A stretch of 64,000 nt of DNA from Neptuniibacter sp. CAU 1671 (lineage in GTDB: Bacteria; Pseudomonadota; Gammaproteobacteria; Pseudomonadales; Balneatricaceae), in the NCBI RefSeq assembly GCF_029222905.1, contig NZ_JARHUE010000003.1:1-64000 (forward strand). Reading direction: 5' to 3'. The number at the start of each line of letters is the position of its first letter. The stretch's first letter is position 1. The position numbers were made by a program, and so were the translations under genes. The notes under the pieces were generated by a model, which worked only from the letters and a program-made list of their open reading frames with translations, had not been told where the DNA came from and did not search any database. This document shows, in pieces, positions 1 to 8,782 of the stretch.

Positions 1-115
1 TGGCGACCATAGAGTTGTGGAACCACCTGAATCCATCCCGAACTCAGACGTGAAACGCAACATCGCCGATGGTAGTGTGGGGCTTCCCCATGTGAGAGTA
101 GGTCATCGCCAAGCA
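1..115 (+). rRNA. rrf: 5S ribosomal RNA, missing the first few bases
   Basis: The sequence matches gammaproteobacterial 5S rRNA throughout: the GAACCACCTGA and CCGAACTCAG segments, the GATGGTAGTGTGGGG stretch and the closing GAGAGTAGGTCATCGCCA. The 3' end (GGTCATCGCCA) pairs with the opening TGGCGACC, so only about 2 to 4 bases of the 5' end lie outside the window. It is the last gene of an rRNA operon that enters from the left. The exact 3' end is uncertain by a few bases. Confidence 0.95.
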
Positions 116-128
116 CCTAATATTAAAG

Positions 129-160
129 AACCCCGGTACCGTATGGTCCCGGGGTTTTTT
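129..160 (+). terminator. Intrinsic terminator of the rRNA operon
   Basis: CCCCGGTACC pairs with GGTCCCGGGG around a GTAT loop, a ten-pair stem with one mismatch, followed by six T. It lies about 15 bases after the 5S end. Confidence 0.9.
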
Positions 161-247
161 AATGCCTGTTATTTACGCCTGATGTGCATAATGTGTCTGA
201 TGTGGCTAAGATAGCGCGAACTGAAAAACACTGAATTTGGGTGATAA

Positions 248-733
248 ATGTCTCAGCCTGTTGTCTACACACTTATTGGGTTATGTCTGGTTGTTATCGC
301 ACTGTGTCTGGCGTATCTGTACAGATACTGGCAGCAGCGTAAACAGAAGCAGAAGGCTGAGGTTGAAAGGATCGAGAAGCAAGCCAATGACCTGCGTGAG
401 CGACGCGCCTATCTGATCGAAAGCGTGCAAGTTATTGCACGGGCTGTAGGTCATGATGAGAAGCTCACATTGACTGAGGCATCTATCAGACTCAGTACAT
501 TGCTTGAAAGCCTCTCACCCGAGTTGGTTAAGAAGCCGGAAGTTTCAGTGTTACGTGAGATGCATAATCTGACTCAGCATATTCCGATTAAGGATAAGTG
601 GCAGCAGCTTTCTAAACAGGAGCGCTGGCGTTATAAGCTGGAAATGGCTGAGCTGGAAAAAAAGCATGAAGCAAAAATTCATCAGGCAGCCAGTTTCCTG
701 GTTGAATACGATTTCAGTAAATTGATTCACTGA
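248..733 (+). CDS. DUF2489 family membrane-anchored protein
   Basis: A 161-residue protein with one N-terminal membrane segment (about residues 6-26) and a basic, coiled-coil-prone cytoplasmic part rich in Lys, Arg and Glu (about residues 30-60 and 125-150). The overall pattern fits DUF2489, a family of unknown function in gammaproteobacteria. The ATG follows GGGTGATAA, a weak ribosome-binding site. It lies 88 bases after the rRNA terminator and is followed after 11 bases by a second small membrane protein, so the two are probably cotranscribed. No function can be given. Confidence 0.8.
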   Translation: MSQPVVYTLIGLCLVVIALCLAYLYRYWQQRKQKQKAEVERIEKQANDLRERRAYLIESVQVIARAVGHDEKLTLTEASIRLSTLLESLSPELVKKPEVSVLREMHNLTQHIPIKDKWQQLSKQERWRYKLEMAELEKKHEAKIHQAASFLVEYDFSKLIH

Positions 734-744
734 TGGTGATCTAG

Positions 745-1119
745 ATGGATTTTCTGGCTGTTTTTGCAGTGACCTTATGCATGACAGTTGGTTTGTGTCT
801 TGCTCTTCTCTACGGTAAACCACCTACCTATCGGCCTCGACGTGAAGAGATTCTTCATCTCCTGAATGCCGTTATCACTCAGCAGGCTTCTGTTGATCAA
901 TGGACACTTTTTCTGGCGTTGCCCATTACGCATGATCCTGATCTGGAAGCGATTCGTGTCAGTTGTATTGCATTGGATGAGGGTACTGAAACGGTATCTG
1001 CGGCTCATCAGGGGCTCAATGGTGCCATTTATGATCGGGCAGGCATGGAACGGTTGCAGGTTATTTATCAGCGCTTAGAGAAACTGATTGAGGCTGAGCC
1101 TGTGTCACGCTGGTTTTGA
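745..1119 (+). CDS. Small hypothetical membrane-anchored protein
   Basis: A 124-residue protein with a single N-terminal hydrophobic segment (about residues 3-22) and a soluble remainder of mixed composition with no motif I recognise. The start follows GGTGATCTAG. It is probably translated from the same transcript as the DUF2489 gene. Its stop codon is only 2 bases from the stop of the convergent histidine kinase gene, and no terminator is visible between them. Family unknown. Confidence 0.65.
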   Translation: MDFLAVFAVTLCMTVGLCLALLYGKPPTYRPRREEILHLLNAVITQQASVDQWTLFLALPITHDPDLEAIRVSCIALDEGTETVSAAHQGLNGAIYDRAGMERLQVIYQRLEKLIEAEPVSRWF

Positions 1120-1121
1120 TG

Positions 1122-3764
1122 TTAAAACTGTTCATGCTCGATAATACGCGTCATATGCCAGAGCTTTTTCCAGATTGTGCGCAGCTGTTGGCTATGGATT
1201 GCTTCATGCAATTCTGTTCCGGCGTTTTCGAGTTCGGGTAACTGGTACAGTCCAGCCAGACCAATGATCTGGTGGCTGTGTTCTCGCATGCCGACAAAGT
1301 TGTGCTTATCGAAATGATTTCTGAGTCCTTCTAACTGTTGTTTCAGCTCATCAGTCAAATCGGCTTGGCTAATGCCATACGCCTCCAGCTGAGTGCCGCA
1401 GGTCGGTGACTGGTCCGGAGGGGGTTCTGCTGTCCTGTTTGATGCCTCTTTCGGGAAAAGCAGTTCTTCGATGGTTTGGAACAGCTCATGATCATTAATC
1501 GGTTTCAATAAAACCTGATTGACCCCAGCCTCCAGCAGCTTTTGATGTTCACTGCTGATGATATTGGCTGTCAGGGCAACAATAGGCAGGGGATGTTTGC
1601 GCCGCAGTCGTATCTGACGCGTTGCTTCTATACCGTCCATTCGTGGCATATGTACATCCATCAGCACCAGATCAGGATTAAGCCTCAACGTCTTATCTAC
1701 GGCTTCTTCACCATTGGCTGCTTCATAGACTTTAGCTCCAGCTTTCTCAAGGATGCGGCAGACCAGTAAGCGGTTGAAGTTGTTGTCTTCAGTGATCAGG
1801 ATGCGCGGTGTGCCACTGAACTTAAGCGTTGCAGTTTCTTGCTCTGGTGACTGCTGTGCATCCGGTGACAGTGCGTTTAGCAGCAACTGTGTCCTGACCG
1901 GTTTGCGCAGCTGGATCACTTTACGGGGCAGGTCCAGCGCCAGCGGTTGGCTTGAAAGAATGACCACCGGGTGCGTGGCATATTGCAAAGCTTCACCTAG
2001 TTGCAGAATGGTCGCTTCGCTGAGATCACCTGCCGGTAAGCCCCATAAAATGGAGCTGGTTGGCAGGCTCTCGGCGAGCTTGGACATCTCTTCCAGTGAT
2101 TTAGCGACATGGATCTCTGAGATGAACGGTTCAAGCAGGTATTTAAGTGCTGTTCGTACTTCCGCACAGTGATCATAAATAATCAGATGGTTAACCTGAA
2201 GCGGAGACAGTATTGACTGTACCGGGCTGACTTTGAACGGTATCTCTAAGGTGACGGTTGTACCATGCTGTTCTTCGCTGGCGAGGCTGATGGTACCGCC
2301 CATCAGCTCAGTTAATTGTTTAGCAATAACCAGCCCTAGCCCTGATCCACCGTAACGCCGGCTGATGGACGTATCGGCCTGATTAAACGCCTTAAACAGA
2401 TGTGTTACGCGCTCTTCCGGAATGCCTGTACCCGTATCCCTCACAATGATGCGCAGACTGACTTGCTGGTCCGCCTGAACAGTGGCGCTGACATAAACGG
2501 CAACATGCCCTTCCGATGTGAATTTGACAGCATTGCTGACGAGGTTACTGATGACCTGCTTAACACGCACAGAGTCCCCGTGAAGGATGCGTGGAGTATC
2601 CGGCTGGATAATGGGTACCAGTTCAAGTTTCTTGTCGTGCGCGAGAACGGTTTGCATCTCGAAGACATCAAGAATACAGCTTTCGATATTGAACGGCAGT
2701 TGTTCCAGTTCTATTGCATTGGATTCCAGTTTTGAGTAATCCAATATGTCATCAATGATTGAAAGCAGTAGTGTTGATGTGAGGTTAATAATGCGGGTGT
2801 ACTCTTTCTGCTCCATTTTGAGCGGTGTCCGCTCTAACAAACGAGCGAAGCCAAGTACCGAGGTCAGCGGTGTTCTGAGCTCATGACTCATGCGTGCCAG
2901 AAACTCATCCTTTGCCGCATTAGCGTCATCTGCGTGCTGTCGTGCTGCATCAAGCGCCTGGTTCTGTTTCTCAAGGTGAACCAGCGTAGAACGTAACCTT
3001 TGCGTGGCTCTATCGACCTGACTCTCCAGATTCTGCGTTGATTCATACACCTGATGTGCCAACTGGTTAAAACCATGTGCCAGCTCTTTGAGCTCACCGG
3101 TACTTTTAATGGTTGCCCGAGCTTCCAGATTGCCGCGTTGGAGTTGCTGAATAACGCGACTCAGCTCCAGAATGGGTCGGGTGATCTGGCGTCCGAAACG
3201 TGTCGCGAGCCAGAAAGCCAGGAGGAATATGATCCCCAACATGACCAGACTGCGCAGAATGATTTCGTGCTGTCTTTGTTGGGTAGGGTTATTTGAGAAG
3301 GCCACAATCACCCAACCAATAAACTCGGGGCTGCTGTATTCGGGCTGCAGTTCCGGGTTGTTGGTGATGTCGAACCCGGTGGTCGTAATGGGATAGCGGA
3401 AGTAACTGATATTTCCTTCCTGCAGCGGGAATTTGGCTGCTTCGGGGGGGATAAAACTTGAAGCCGCCGCCCGTTGTACCAAACCATATTCACGATCCAG
3501 GAAGAGTACGTCAGCCACTTCTTCCTGTTTCATTGCTGAGCTGATCAAACTTCGTAGCGCGGAAGTGTTGCCGGTGAGCATGCCAAACTCTGCTGACGAG
3601 GCCAGCAACTGACTCATAATCAGGCCTTTTTCCTGCAGTTGGGTATGTGCATCCTCAAGACGTGAGGTTATCAGGTGTCCACCCAACAAGAGGGTAATCA
3701 GTAACAGCGGCAAGAAGGTGATCAGCAGTACACGCTGACGTATGCCCAGGCGCCAGGTGATCAT
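1122..3764 (-). CDS. BarA-like hybrid sensor histidine kinase
   Basis: An 880-residue inner-membrane kinase. Order: membrane segment 1 (about 12-30), periplasmic sensor (31-170), membrane segment 2 (171-188), HAMP and coiled coil (190-285), HisKA with the phospho-accepting H294 in MSHELRTP, HATPase (about 395-515, with a GSGLGL box), a degenerate receiver (about 530-640) whose phospho-acceptor position reads SSILWGLPAG and has no Asp, a true receiver with D703 in LVLMDVHMP, and a C-terminal Hpt domain with H831 in SHQIIGLAG. The layout is that of BarA/GacS tripartite kinases, which pass phosphate His-Asp-His to a separate regulator. Its ATG overlaps the stop of the upstream binding-protein gene by 4 bases, so it is the last gene of a TonB receptor, binding protein, kinase operon. 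No cognate response regulator is adjacent. The ligand is unknown. Confidence 0.92.
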   Translation of the reverse strand: MITWRLGIRQRVLLITFLPLLLITLLLGGHLITSRLEDAHTQLQEKGLIMSQLLASSAEFGMLTGNTSALRSLISSAMKQEEVADVLFLDREYGLVQRAAASSFIPPEAAKFPLQEGNISYFRYPITTTGFDITNNPELQPEYSSPEFIGWVIVAFSNNPTQQRQHEIILRSLVMLGIIFLLAFWLATRFGRQITRPILELSRVIQQLQRGNLEARATIKSTGELKELAHGFNQLAHQVYESTQNLESQVDRATQRLRSTLVHLEKQNQALDAARQHADDANAAKDEFLARMSHELRTPLTSVLGFARLLERTPLKMEQKEYTRIINLTSTLLLSIIDDILDYSKLESNAIELEQLPFNIESCILDVFEMQTVLAHDKKLELVPIIQPDTPRILHGDSVRVKQVISNLVSNAVKFTSEGHVAVYVSATVQADQQVSLRIIVRDTGTGIPEERVTHLFKAFNQADTSISRRYGGSGLGLVIAKQLTELMGGTISLASEEQHGTTVTLEIPFKVSPVQSILSPLQVNHLIIYDHCAEVRTALKYLLEPFISEIHVAKSLEEMSKLAESLPTSSILWGLPAGDLSEATILQLGEALQYATHPVVILSSQPLALDLPRKVIQLRKPVRTQLLLNALSPDAQQSPEQETATLKFSGTPRILITEDNNFNRLLVCRILEKAGAKVYEAANGEEAVDKTLRLNPDLVLMDVHMPRMDGIEATRQIRLRRKHPLPIVALTANIISSEHQKLLEAGVNQVLLKPINDHELFQTIEELLFPKEASNRTAEPPPDQSPTCGTQLEAYGISQADLTDELKQQLEGLRNHFDKHNFVGMREHSHQIIGLAGLYQLPELENAGTELHEAIHSQQLRTIWKKLWHMTRIIEHEQF

Positions 3765-4702
3765 GGCTCCATGCCTTTGAGTTGTTGTTCCAGCATCTCT
3801 GCCGCTTGCAATTGGATATGCAGAGAACGTGCGGCCACCGGGTTTGTGGCAACCTTGAAATAACGCGGGAACTGCGCTTTTGGCAGGATGTTTTTATTAA
3901 GCCAGATGGATAGAACTTCAGCGGTTTGTTTGCCGATATCAGCGGGATCAGAATAGACAGCCGCCAGGGCACCGGCGGTGACATATTTGTCTGAAAATCC
4001 GATCAGGGGTATCCCTTGTCTGAATGAAATATACAGAATCCACTTTGCTGTCGTGCGGTTAAACAGGGACTTGTCCGGTAAGGTGAGAACGACATCGCTG
4101 CCCGCAATCAGCGATTGCAGTTTCTGCATTGGGTTATCGTCTTCGCTGAGTACTTCATGTTTGATGCCGATTTTATTTTTTTCACCCTCGCGCATCAGCT
4201 CCGGTAACTCTTCGCTGGAAAAAGGCCCCAGCGCTGTAGCGATCGTGCGCGTATCCGGCTTAATGATTCTGATCAGATTGAACTGGCGCTCAAGTGGCTG
4301 ATCAAGAAACACAGCGGTGAAGTTATTAATCTGCTGTCGTGGGTGGGCTGCATATTTTTCCATCAGGCTGAGGTATGTGCGCCTGGGCAGGAAGGCCATA
4401 ATCAGTGCTTGTTTTGATGAGAGCTGGCCAAAAGCCTGATCCGCTGCCTGTGAGCCTATGGCAATGGCTGTGGGATAGAGTAAGGCGTCACTGTGCTCAG
4501 CGCTGAGTTCGTCCATCGAAATCAGTGTGAAGGGCTCGGTGATTTGATGGGTAATGGCTGTTACAACTTCCTGATAGGCAATCTGATGTCCGCTGGTGAT
4601 TAGCAAGACGCGGGCATGTGCTTGCCCAAAGGTGAATAAAAGAGCCAGCAGCAACCCGCACAGCCGCCTGGCTGGAAGGTATCGTTTGGCTGCTTTATTC
4701 AT
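3761..4702 (-). CDS. Periplasmic ABC-type substrate-binding-like protein (COG2984-like)
   Basis: About 313 residues with a signal peptide (basic start, hydrophobic core LLLALLFTFG, cut after AHA). The rest looks like the two-lobed binding proteins of the pfam04392/COG2984 type: an early VLLITSG strand, alternating alpha/beta segments, and IGFSDKYVTAGALAAVYSDP, typical of the second lobe. A GTG 12 bases upstream (4714) is an alternative start; the ATG gives a normal signal peptide. No permease or ATPase gene is near. It lies between a TonB-dependent receptor and a hybrid kinase, with a 4-base overlap into the kinase, so I infer a role in presenting a ligand to the kinase. The ligand is not known. 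Confidence 0.82.
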   Translation of the reverse strand: MNKAAKRYLPARRLCGLLLALLFTFGQAHARVLLITSGHQIAYQEVVTAITHQITEPFTLISMDELSAEHSDALLYPTAIAIGSQAADQAFGQLSSKQALIMAFLPRRTYLSLMEKYAAHPRQQINNFTAVFLDQPLERQFNLIRIIKPDTRTIATALGPFSSEELPELMREGEKNKIGIKHEVLSEDDNPMQKLQSLIAGSDVVLTLPDKSLFNRTTAKWILYISFRQGIPLIGFSDKYVTAGALAAVYSDPADIGKQTAEVLSIWLNKNILPKAQFPRYFKVATNPVAARSLHIQLQAAEMLEQQLKGMEP

Positions 4703-4739
4703 CTTGATGGGCACTGATCGGGTCCGTTACAACATGCCA

Positions 4740-6809
4740 TTAAAATTTGAACGTGAGCTGCAAATATGTTCTGCGATCAAAGGTATTGAAGTGATAAAAC
4801 TCTGAATACCTCCGATCAAACAGGTTCTGGATAACCAGTGCTGCGGACAGCTGGCTACCCCAATCCAGATTAAAGTCATAGCCCAGGCGCAGATCCGTGC
4901 GGTTGTAGCGATAATCCGGGTAGTCATCATCATTGCCTTCCAGCCAGCGCACTTTATGCAGGTAATACTGAGCAAGGCTGACAGAGGAATGCGCTGTTGG
5001 TTTGGTACTGAGCAGCAAAGAGGCAAGATGTAAGGGCGCAGCTTCATCTAGACGCTGTACGCCTTTGTTACCTCTGTCACGATCGCCCTTTACGTTGTTA
5101 TAGCTGTAATTAAACAGGGCAGAAGAGGCATGACTTGCTTTGGAAGCGTATTTGAACTGAAATTCAAATCCCTGGTTGGTCCAGTCATAACCATTTTCCT
5201 GAATGATATAACGGTTATCCAGATCATCTGCATCGACGAAAAATGAACCGATGGCATCGTCGATGTCTTCATAGAAAATACGGACATCAAGCTGGCTGTT
5301 GATATGTGGAAACAGAGTGAAATAACCGATCTCTGCTGAATTGATCTTTTCCGGGCCTAAATCCGGATTGGGTTTAGTATAAATATCGTCATCAACCCCC
5401 AGAGGGAAATGCAGGGTAAACGCGTTATTTGCAGACAGCAGCGAAGGCATACGATAGGCCTGGGTTACGGCTGTGCGTATAGAAGAATCGCCGTCTAAGA
5501 GGTAGTTGGCGGCGAGTCGTGGCGAAAAGCGTGTACCTGCAATAGAGCTGTGCTCAAGCATGCCGCCAATATTAAAAACCCAGTCAGGTATTGTTTTTAA
5601 TTCAATATTGCCAAACATGCGCCAGCGATTTTCATCCAGCCAGCGGTTGTTAGCTTGTTGCAGCAGAGCACCACTTTTCGCGCGCTCATAGCGGTATCCT
5701 GCACCAACCACGGCCTCGATACCCGGTTTTGTCAGCGTGTGAAGAAACTCGATATCGTGAGATTCAGTTTTACCGGTTTCTGAATCTTTAAATATACCTG
5801 TCGGGTTGAGCGCGTTCAGTTCTGCGCCTGTACCGGGAGGCAGCGGGCCGAATGATTCTTCAAGTAGCACTTGAAGTTCGGCGTCACTGTAGCGCGGTGT
5901 TTCCATATTCAGATAGTGGTGCTGATAGCTTATCTGATAAGCATGCTCCGGATCGATGATTCGGTTCCATTGCAGCGACTGTGAACTGGACTCGTGTTCA
6001 CGGGTGATAAATTCGGCCTCTTCAGGATCTTCTCGGTTGCCATCACCCCGGTCGACATACCCATTATTGAATCCCAGACTGAAGCTGAATGTGTCGATGA
6101 GTGAGGGTGTGTAAACGCCTTCAATATTAAGGTGTCGAATCAGTCCTTTATCCCGGTAACGTTCAATACCATCATTTTGATAGAACCCGCCCCGGACGGT
6201 TAATTCCAGACCTTCGAAGCTGGCGCTGTGTCGCAGATAATAACTTTCAGTGCCTAAGGCGCCCTGAGTGGTTTGGATTTCTGTACCACGATCCTGCAGG
6301 GGGGAACGCGTAATAATATTAATAGCACCGGTGAACGCATTTGAACCATGTGTCGGTACGTTGGAGCCCCGGACCACCTCAATGCGTTCAATATCATTGG
6401 TTGTCAGTCCCAGGGTTTCCCAGACCACGGTTGATAACAATGGGATATAGACGGAGCGACCATTAATCATCACCTCCATCTGGCGCGGGAAATCATCACT
6501 GACGCCATGATAGCTCACGCCAAACTTATTACTGTGGACATGGTACACACTCATACCAGGCACCAGTCGAAACAGATCTGGTATGTTTTGAGCGCCGGAT
6601 GCCTCGATCATTTTTCGGTCGATGATGCTGATAGCGGCGGGCGTTTCAGTGAGCTTTTGAGTCAGGTGCGTAGCCGAGATGACTTCAGGTATGTCGATCA
6701 GCAGGTCGGTTTCGCTTAAAAGTGGCAGTGATTCATTCGCCTGCAGGCTGATGGGCAGGGCAACCAAAGCCAGCAGAAGGGATGGGCGGCGTGTTTGGTT
6801 TGGTTTCAT
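4740..6809 (-). CDS. TonB-dependent outer-membrane receptor
   Basis: 689 residues with a signal peptide (LLLALVALPISLQA), a plug domain (about 40-165: TPAAISIIDRKMIEASG, IERIEVVRGSNV, GAINIITR) and a long beta-barrel ending in aromatic YLQLTFKF, the usual C-terminal barrel signature. The family moves scarce ligands such as chelated metals or vitamins across the outer membrane using TonB energy. I do not see a clear classical TonB box after the signal peptide. It is the first gene of an operon with a periplasmic binding protein and a hybrid kinase, which suggests uptake coupled to signalling. Substrate unknown. Confidence 0.92.
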   Translation of the reverse strand: MKPNQTRRPSLLLALVALPISLQANESLPLLSETDLLIDIPEVISATHLTQKLTETPAAISIIDRKMIEASGAQNIPDLFRLVPGMSVYHVHSNKFGVSYHGVSDDFPRQMEVMINGRSVYIPLLSTVVWETLGLTTNDIERIEVVRGSNVPTHGSNAFTGAINIITRSPLQDRGTEIQTTQGALGTESYYLRHSASFEGLELTVRGGFYQNDGIERYRDKGLIRHLNIEGVYTPSLIDTFSFSLGFNNGYVDRGDGNREDPEEAEFITREHESSSQSLQWNRIIDPEHAYQISYQHHYLNMETPRYSDAELQVLLEESFGPLPPGTGAELNALNPTGIFKDSETGKTESHDIEFLHTLTKPGIEAVVGAGYRYERAKSGALLQQANNRWLDENRWRMFGNIELKTIPDWVFNIGGMLEHSSIAGTRFSPRLAANYLLDGDSSIRTAVTQAYRMPSLLSANNAFTLHFPLGVDDDIYTKPNPDLGPEKINSAEIGYFTLFPHINSQLDVRIFYEDIDDAIGSFFVDADDLDNRYIIQENGYDWTNQGFEFQFKYASKASHASSALFNYSYNNVKGDRDRGNKGVQRLDEAAPLHLASLLLSTKPTAHSSVSLAQYYLHKVRWLEGNDDDYPDYRYNRTDLRLGYDFNLDWGSQLSAALVIQNLFDRRYSEFYHFNTFDRRTYLQLTFKF

Positions 6810-6861
6810 CTGTATCTTCTTGGCAGTCGGTTCATAAAACCAGACTGTTTGCAGGTTATTA

Positions 6862-6951
6862 TCAGATTTTCAAGCCAATATATATGATTATCGCCGCCAT
6901 GACGATTGCTTCAAGAATGAAACCGTTGTTTTCAATAATCCAGCTGAACAT
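6862..6951 (-). CDS. Possible 29-residue membrane peptide
   Basis: A short frame from ATG reads MFSWIIENNGFILEAIVMA and then a hydrophobic run ending in GLKI. It could form a single membrane helix. It lies in the otherwise empty gap between the terminator of the transporter gene and the TonB receptor gene, on the same strand as both. The upstream AGAGA is a poor ribosome-binding site. I cannot rule out chance, since this is also where the receptor promoter should lie. Confidence 0.3.
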   Translation of the reverse strand: MFSWIIENNGFILEAIVMAAIIIYIGLKI

Positions 6952-6963
6952 ATTCTCTAGCTT

Positions 6964-6990
6964 AAATTAAACCCGGCTTTCGCCGGGCTT
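6964..6990 (-). terminator. Intrinsic terminator after the FhaC-like gene
   Basis: Read on the minus strand, CCCGGC and GCCGGG pair around a GAAA tetraloop and are followed by TTTAATTT. It lies just past the stop at 7001 and separates the lipoprotein/transporter unit from the TonB receptor operon. Confidence 0.8.
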
Positions 6991-7000
6991 AACACAGTAA

Positions 7001-8695
7001 TTAAAAGGACCAGCGCAGGTTTAGATTGTAATAAGGACTATGGTCACCGGACTCAACATGTGGGTCGCCGGTGGGTTTTGCGTATTCAAGCCCGACGCTG
7101 AAATGTTTGGTATCTGTCACCTCAAGACCCAATGCATAGGATGAAATCGACGAATCGATGTTTGGATCATTGAGTTCTGTATGAGCCGTATCGACAGCGG
7201 CGTATGGCTCCAAGCGTTTAACAAAGTTACCGGTCATCGGTATCAGGTAACGCAGTTCAATTTCGGCGGCGATCCCGCGATCCCCCTGAGCCTGTCCGTC
7301 ATCGTATCCGCGTCCGAAGCGTTGGCCACCATATCTCACACGCTCTGCTGAAGGCAGAATGTCATCAGAGAAAAACAGACTGCCTTTGGCCGTCAGACGC
7401 CACTGAGGAGTGAGTGACTTGCGCCATAACCCGTCCAGTTTGAAATAGGTAAAATAGAGGTCTTCTGAACCGGAGCGACTGGAACTGCTTTGCTCGATCT
7501 CATTGCGGTTATTACCCAGATCAAGACCCTGCTTGATGCTGCCGCTAAGTTGCCAGAAGCGTTCTCGATTCAGATCCTGCCAGCGTGATACCAGTTCAAG
7601 GGCTGAATAGCGCAGGTTCTTTTCAATGTAAATCGGCTCAAAACCTTCCGGTGTGAGTTCGTAGTTTGAGGTCTCATCCAGATAGTGAAGATTACCCCCT
7701 AGCCACCAACTTGAAGTGCGCGTGAGGTTGATTGGATAGTTCAGGCCCAGCTTGAGTCGGTCACGGGTTTTCACCTCTTCGTTGTTGACCGGAATATCAG
7801 TGATGTAGAAGGTATCGTCACCATTGCTCTTGAAGTGGTTGGCGGACAGGCTTAACTGTAAGCCGTCATCCCCCAGTTCCCGCTGGTAAGCAATATTAAG
7901 ATAGCTTTCGATGGTGTCGCCCGGTATCAGTCCCGAAACGGTCAGTTTGTCGGCATTTGAGGTCAAAGAGTTTACGGTCAGTCCCAGCTGCAGCCGCACT
8001 TCATCCTGATCGGCCTGAATATTGAAACTGCGATCAAAGGTTCGCACTTCGGTGGCTTCGACCAGAATGGTCGTAGCGCCAGAAGTGGTGACCGGGCGCG
8101 GTACGTTGACTTTAAAACGATAACCCGGTGTGCTCTGAATCAGGCTTATATAACGCTCATATCCTTCAAGCGTCAGCGGTTTTAATTGCTGCAATTTGGC
8201 AACTAGACCCTCAATTCTTGCCCGGACATCAGGGTCTTCAATTTTGATATCGCTCTGGGCAATGTGGCCCTCAATCAACATGACAATCAGGTTGCCATTT
8301 GCCAAAGACTGGCGCGGCAGGTGAGCAAACGAGAGGGGGTATCCTGCTGACTGATAGTGCTTGGTGATTGTCTGCAATGCCTGAGTCAGTTCTGCTTTAC
8401 TGACCTTGTGGCCCTTGATGGGAGCTACCATGGCCTGCAGTTCAGTATCAGTGAATACAGTACCACCCTGGAAGGTTACCTGACGTACATCGAAACGTGG
8501 CAGGTCTTTCACTTCAGAGGTGGCCTGTGGGGCTTCGGGCAGCTTGTTCTGCTCTGGTTCGTATTCCGGTACCGGCAACGTTGGGCCATCAGGATCGGCA
8601 ATAAACGGAGGTTCTGCTGCAGTCGCGGGAAGGGTGACCAAACTACTGCCAATAACAGCGCTAAAAACAAGATATGGGAGTGAGTGAAAACGCAT
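7001..8695 (-). CDS. FhaC/ShlB-type two-partner secretion outer-membrane transporter
   Basis: 564 residues from the ATG at 8695, which gives a proper signal peptide (VFSAVIGSSLVTLPATAA); an upstream TTG would add 15 unlikely residues. After a Pro-rich linker comes a POTRA domain (PRFDVRQVTFQGGTVFTD) and a second POTRA-like region, then a beta-barrel containing RFGRGYDDGQAQGDRG, which matches the conserved loop-6 VRGY motif of the Omp85/TpsB superfamily. The barrel ends in LNLRWSF. The family exports large TpsA exoproteins or activates cytolysins. No TpsA-like gene is present. The only partner is the repeat lipoprotein 87 bases upstream on the same strand. A terminator follows at 6964-6990. 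Confidence 0.9.
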   Translation of the reverse strand: MRFHSLPYLVFSAVIGSSLVTLPATAAEPPFIADPDGPTLPVPEYEPEQNKLPEAPQATSEVKDLPRFDVRQVTFQGGTVFTDTELQAMVAPIKGHKVSKAELTQALQTITKHYQSAGYPLSFAHLPRQSLANGNLIVMLIEGHIAQSDIKIEDPDVRARIEGLVAKLQQLKPLTLEGYERYISLIQSTPGYRFKVNVPRPVTTSGATTILVEATEVRTFDRSFNIQADQDEVRLQLGLTVNSLTSNADKLTVSGLIPGDTIESYLNIAYQRELGDDGLQLSLSANHFKSNGDDTFYITDIPVNNEEVKTRDRLKLGLNYPINLTRTSSWWLGGNLHYLDETSNYELTPEGFEPIYIEKNLRYSALELVSRWQDLNRERFWQLSGSIKQGLDLGNNRNEIEQSSSSRSGSEDLYFTYFKLDGLWRKSLTPQWRLTAKGSLFFSDDILPSAERVRYGGQRFGRGYDDGQAQGDRGIAAEIELRYLIPMTGNFVKRLEPYAAVDTAHTELNDPNIDSSISSYALGLEVTDTKHFSVGLEYAKPTGDPHVESGDHSPYYNLNLRWSF

Positions 8696-8782
8696 GTGTG
8701 TGCCGGGTCCTTTGGCGTATAAAACTAGAGAATTGTGCAAGTCCGTTGGGAAGCTGACTGTAACATAGGGCGAACCAGTTTA

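Noticed and set aside
17-214. Open frame across the 5S rRNA and its terminator
   Set aside because: It lies on a clearly recognisable 5S rRNA gene and has no protein features.
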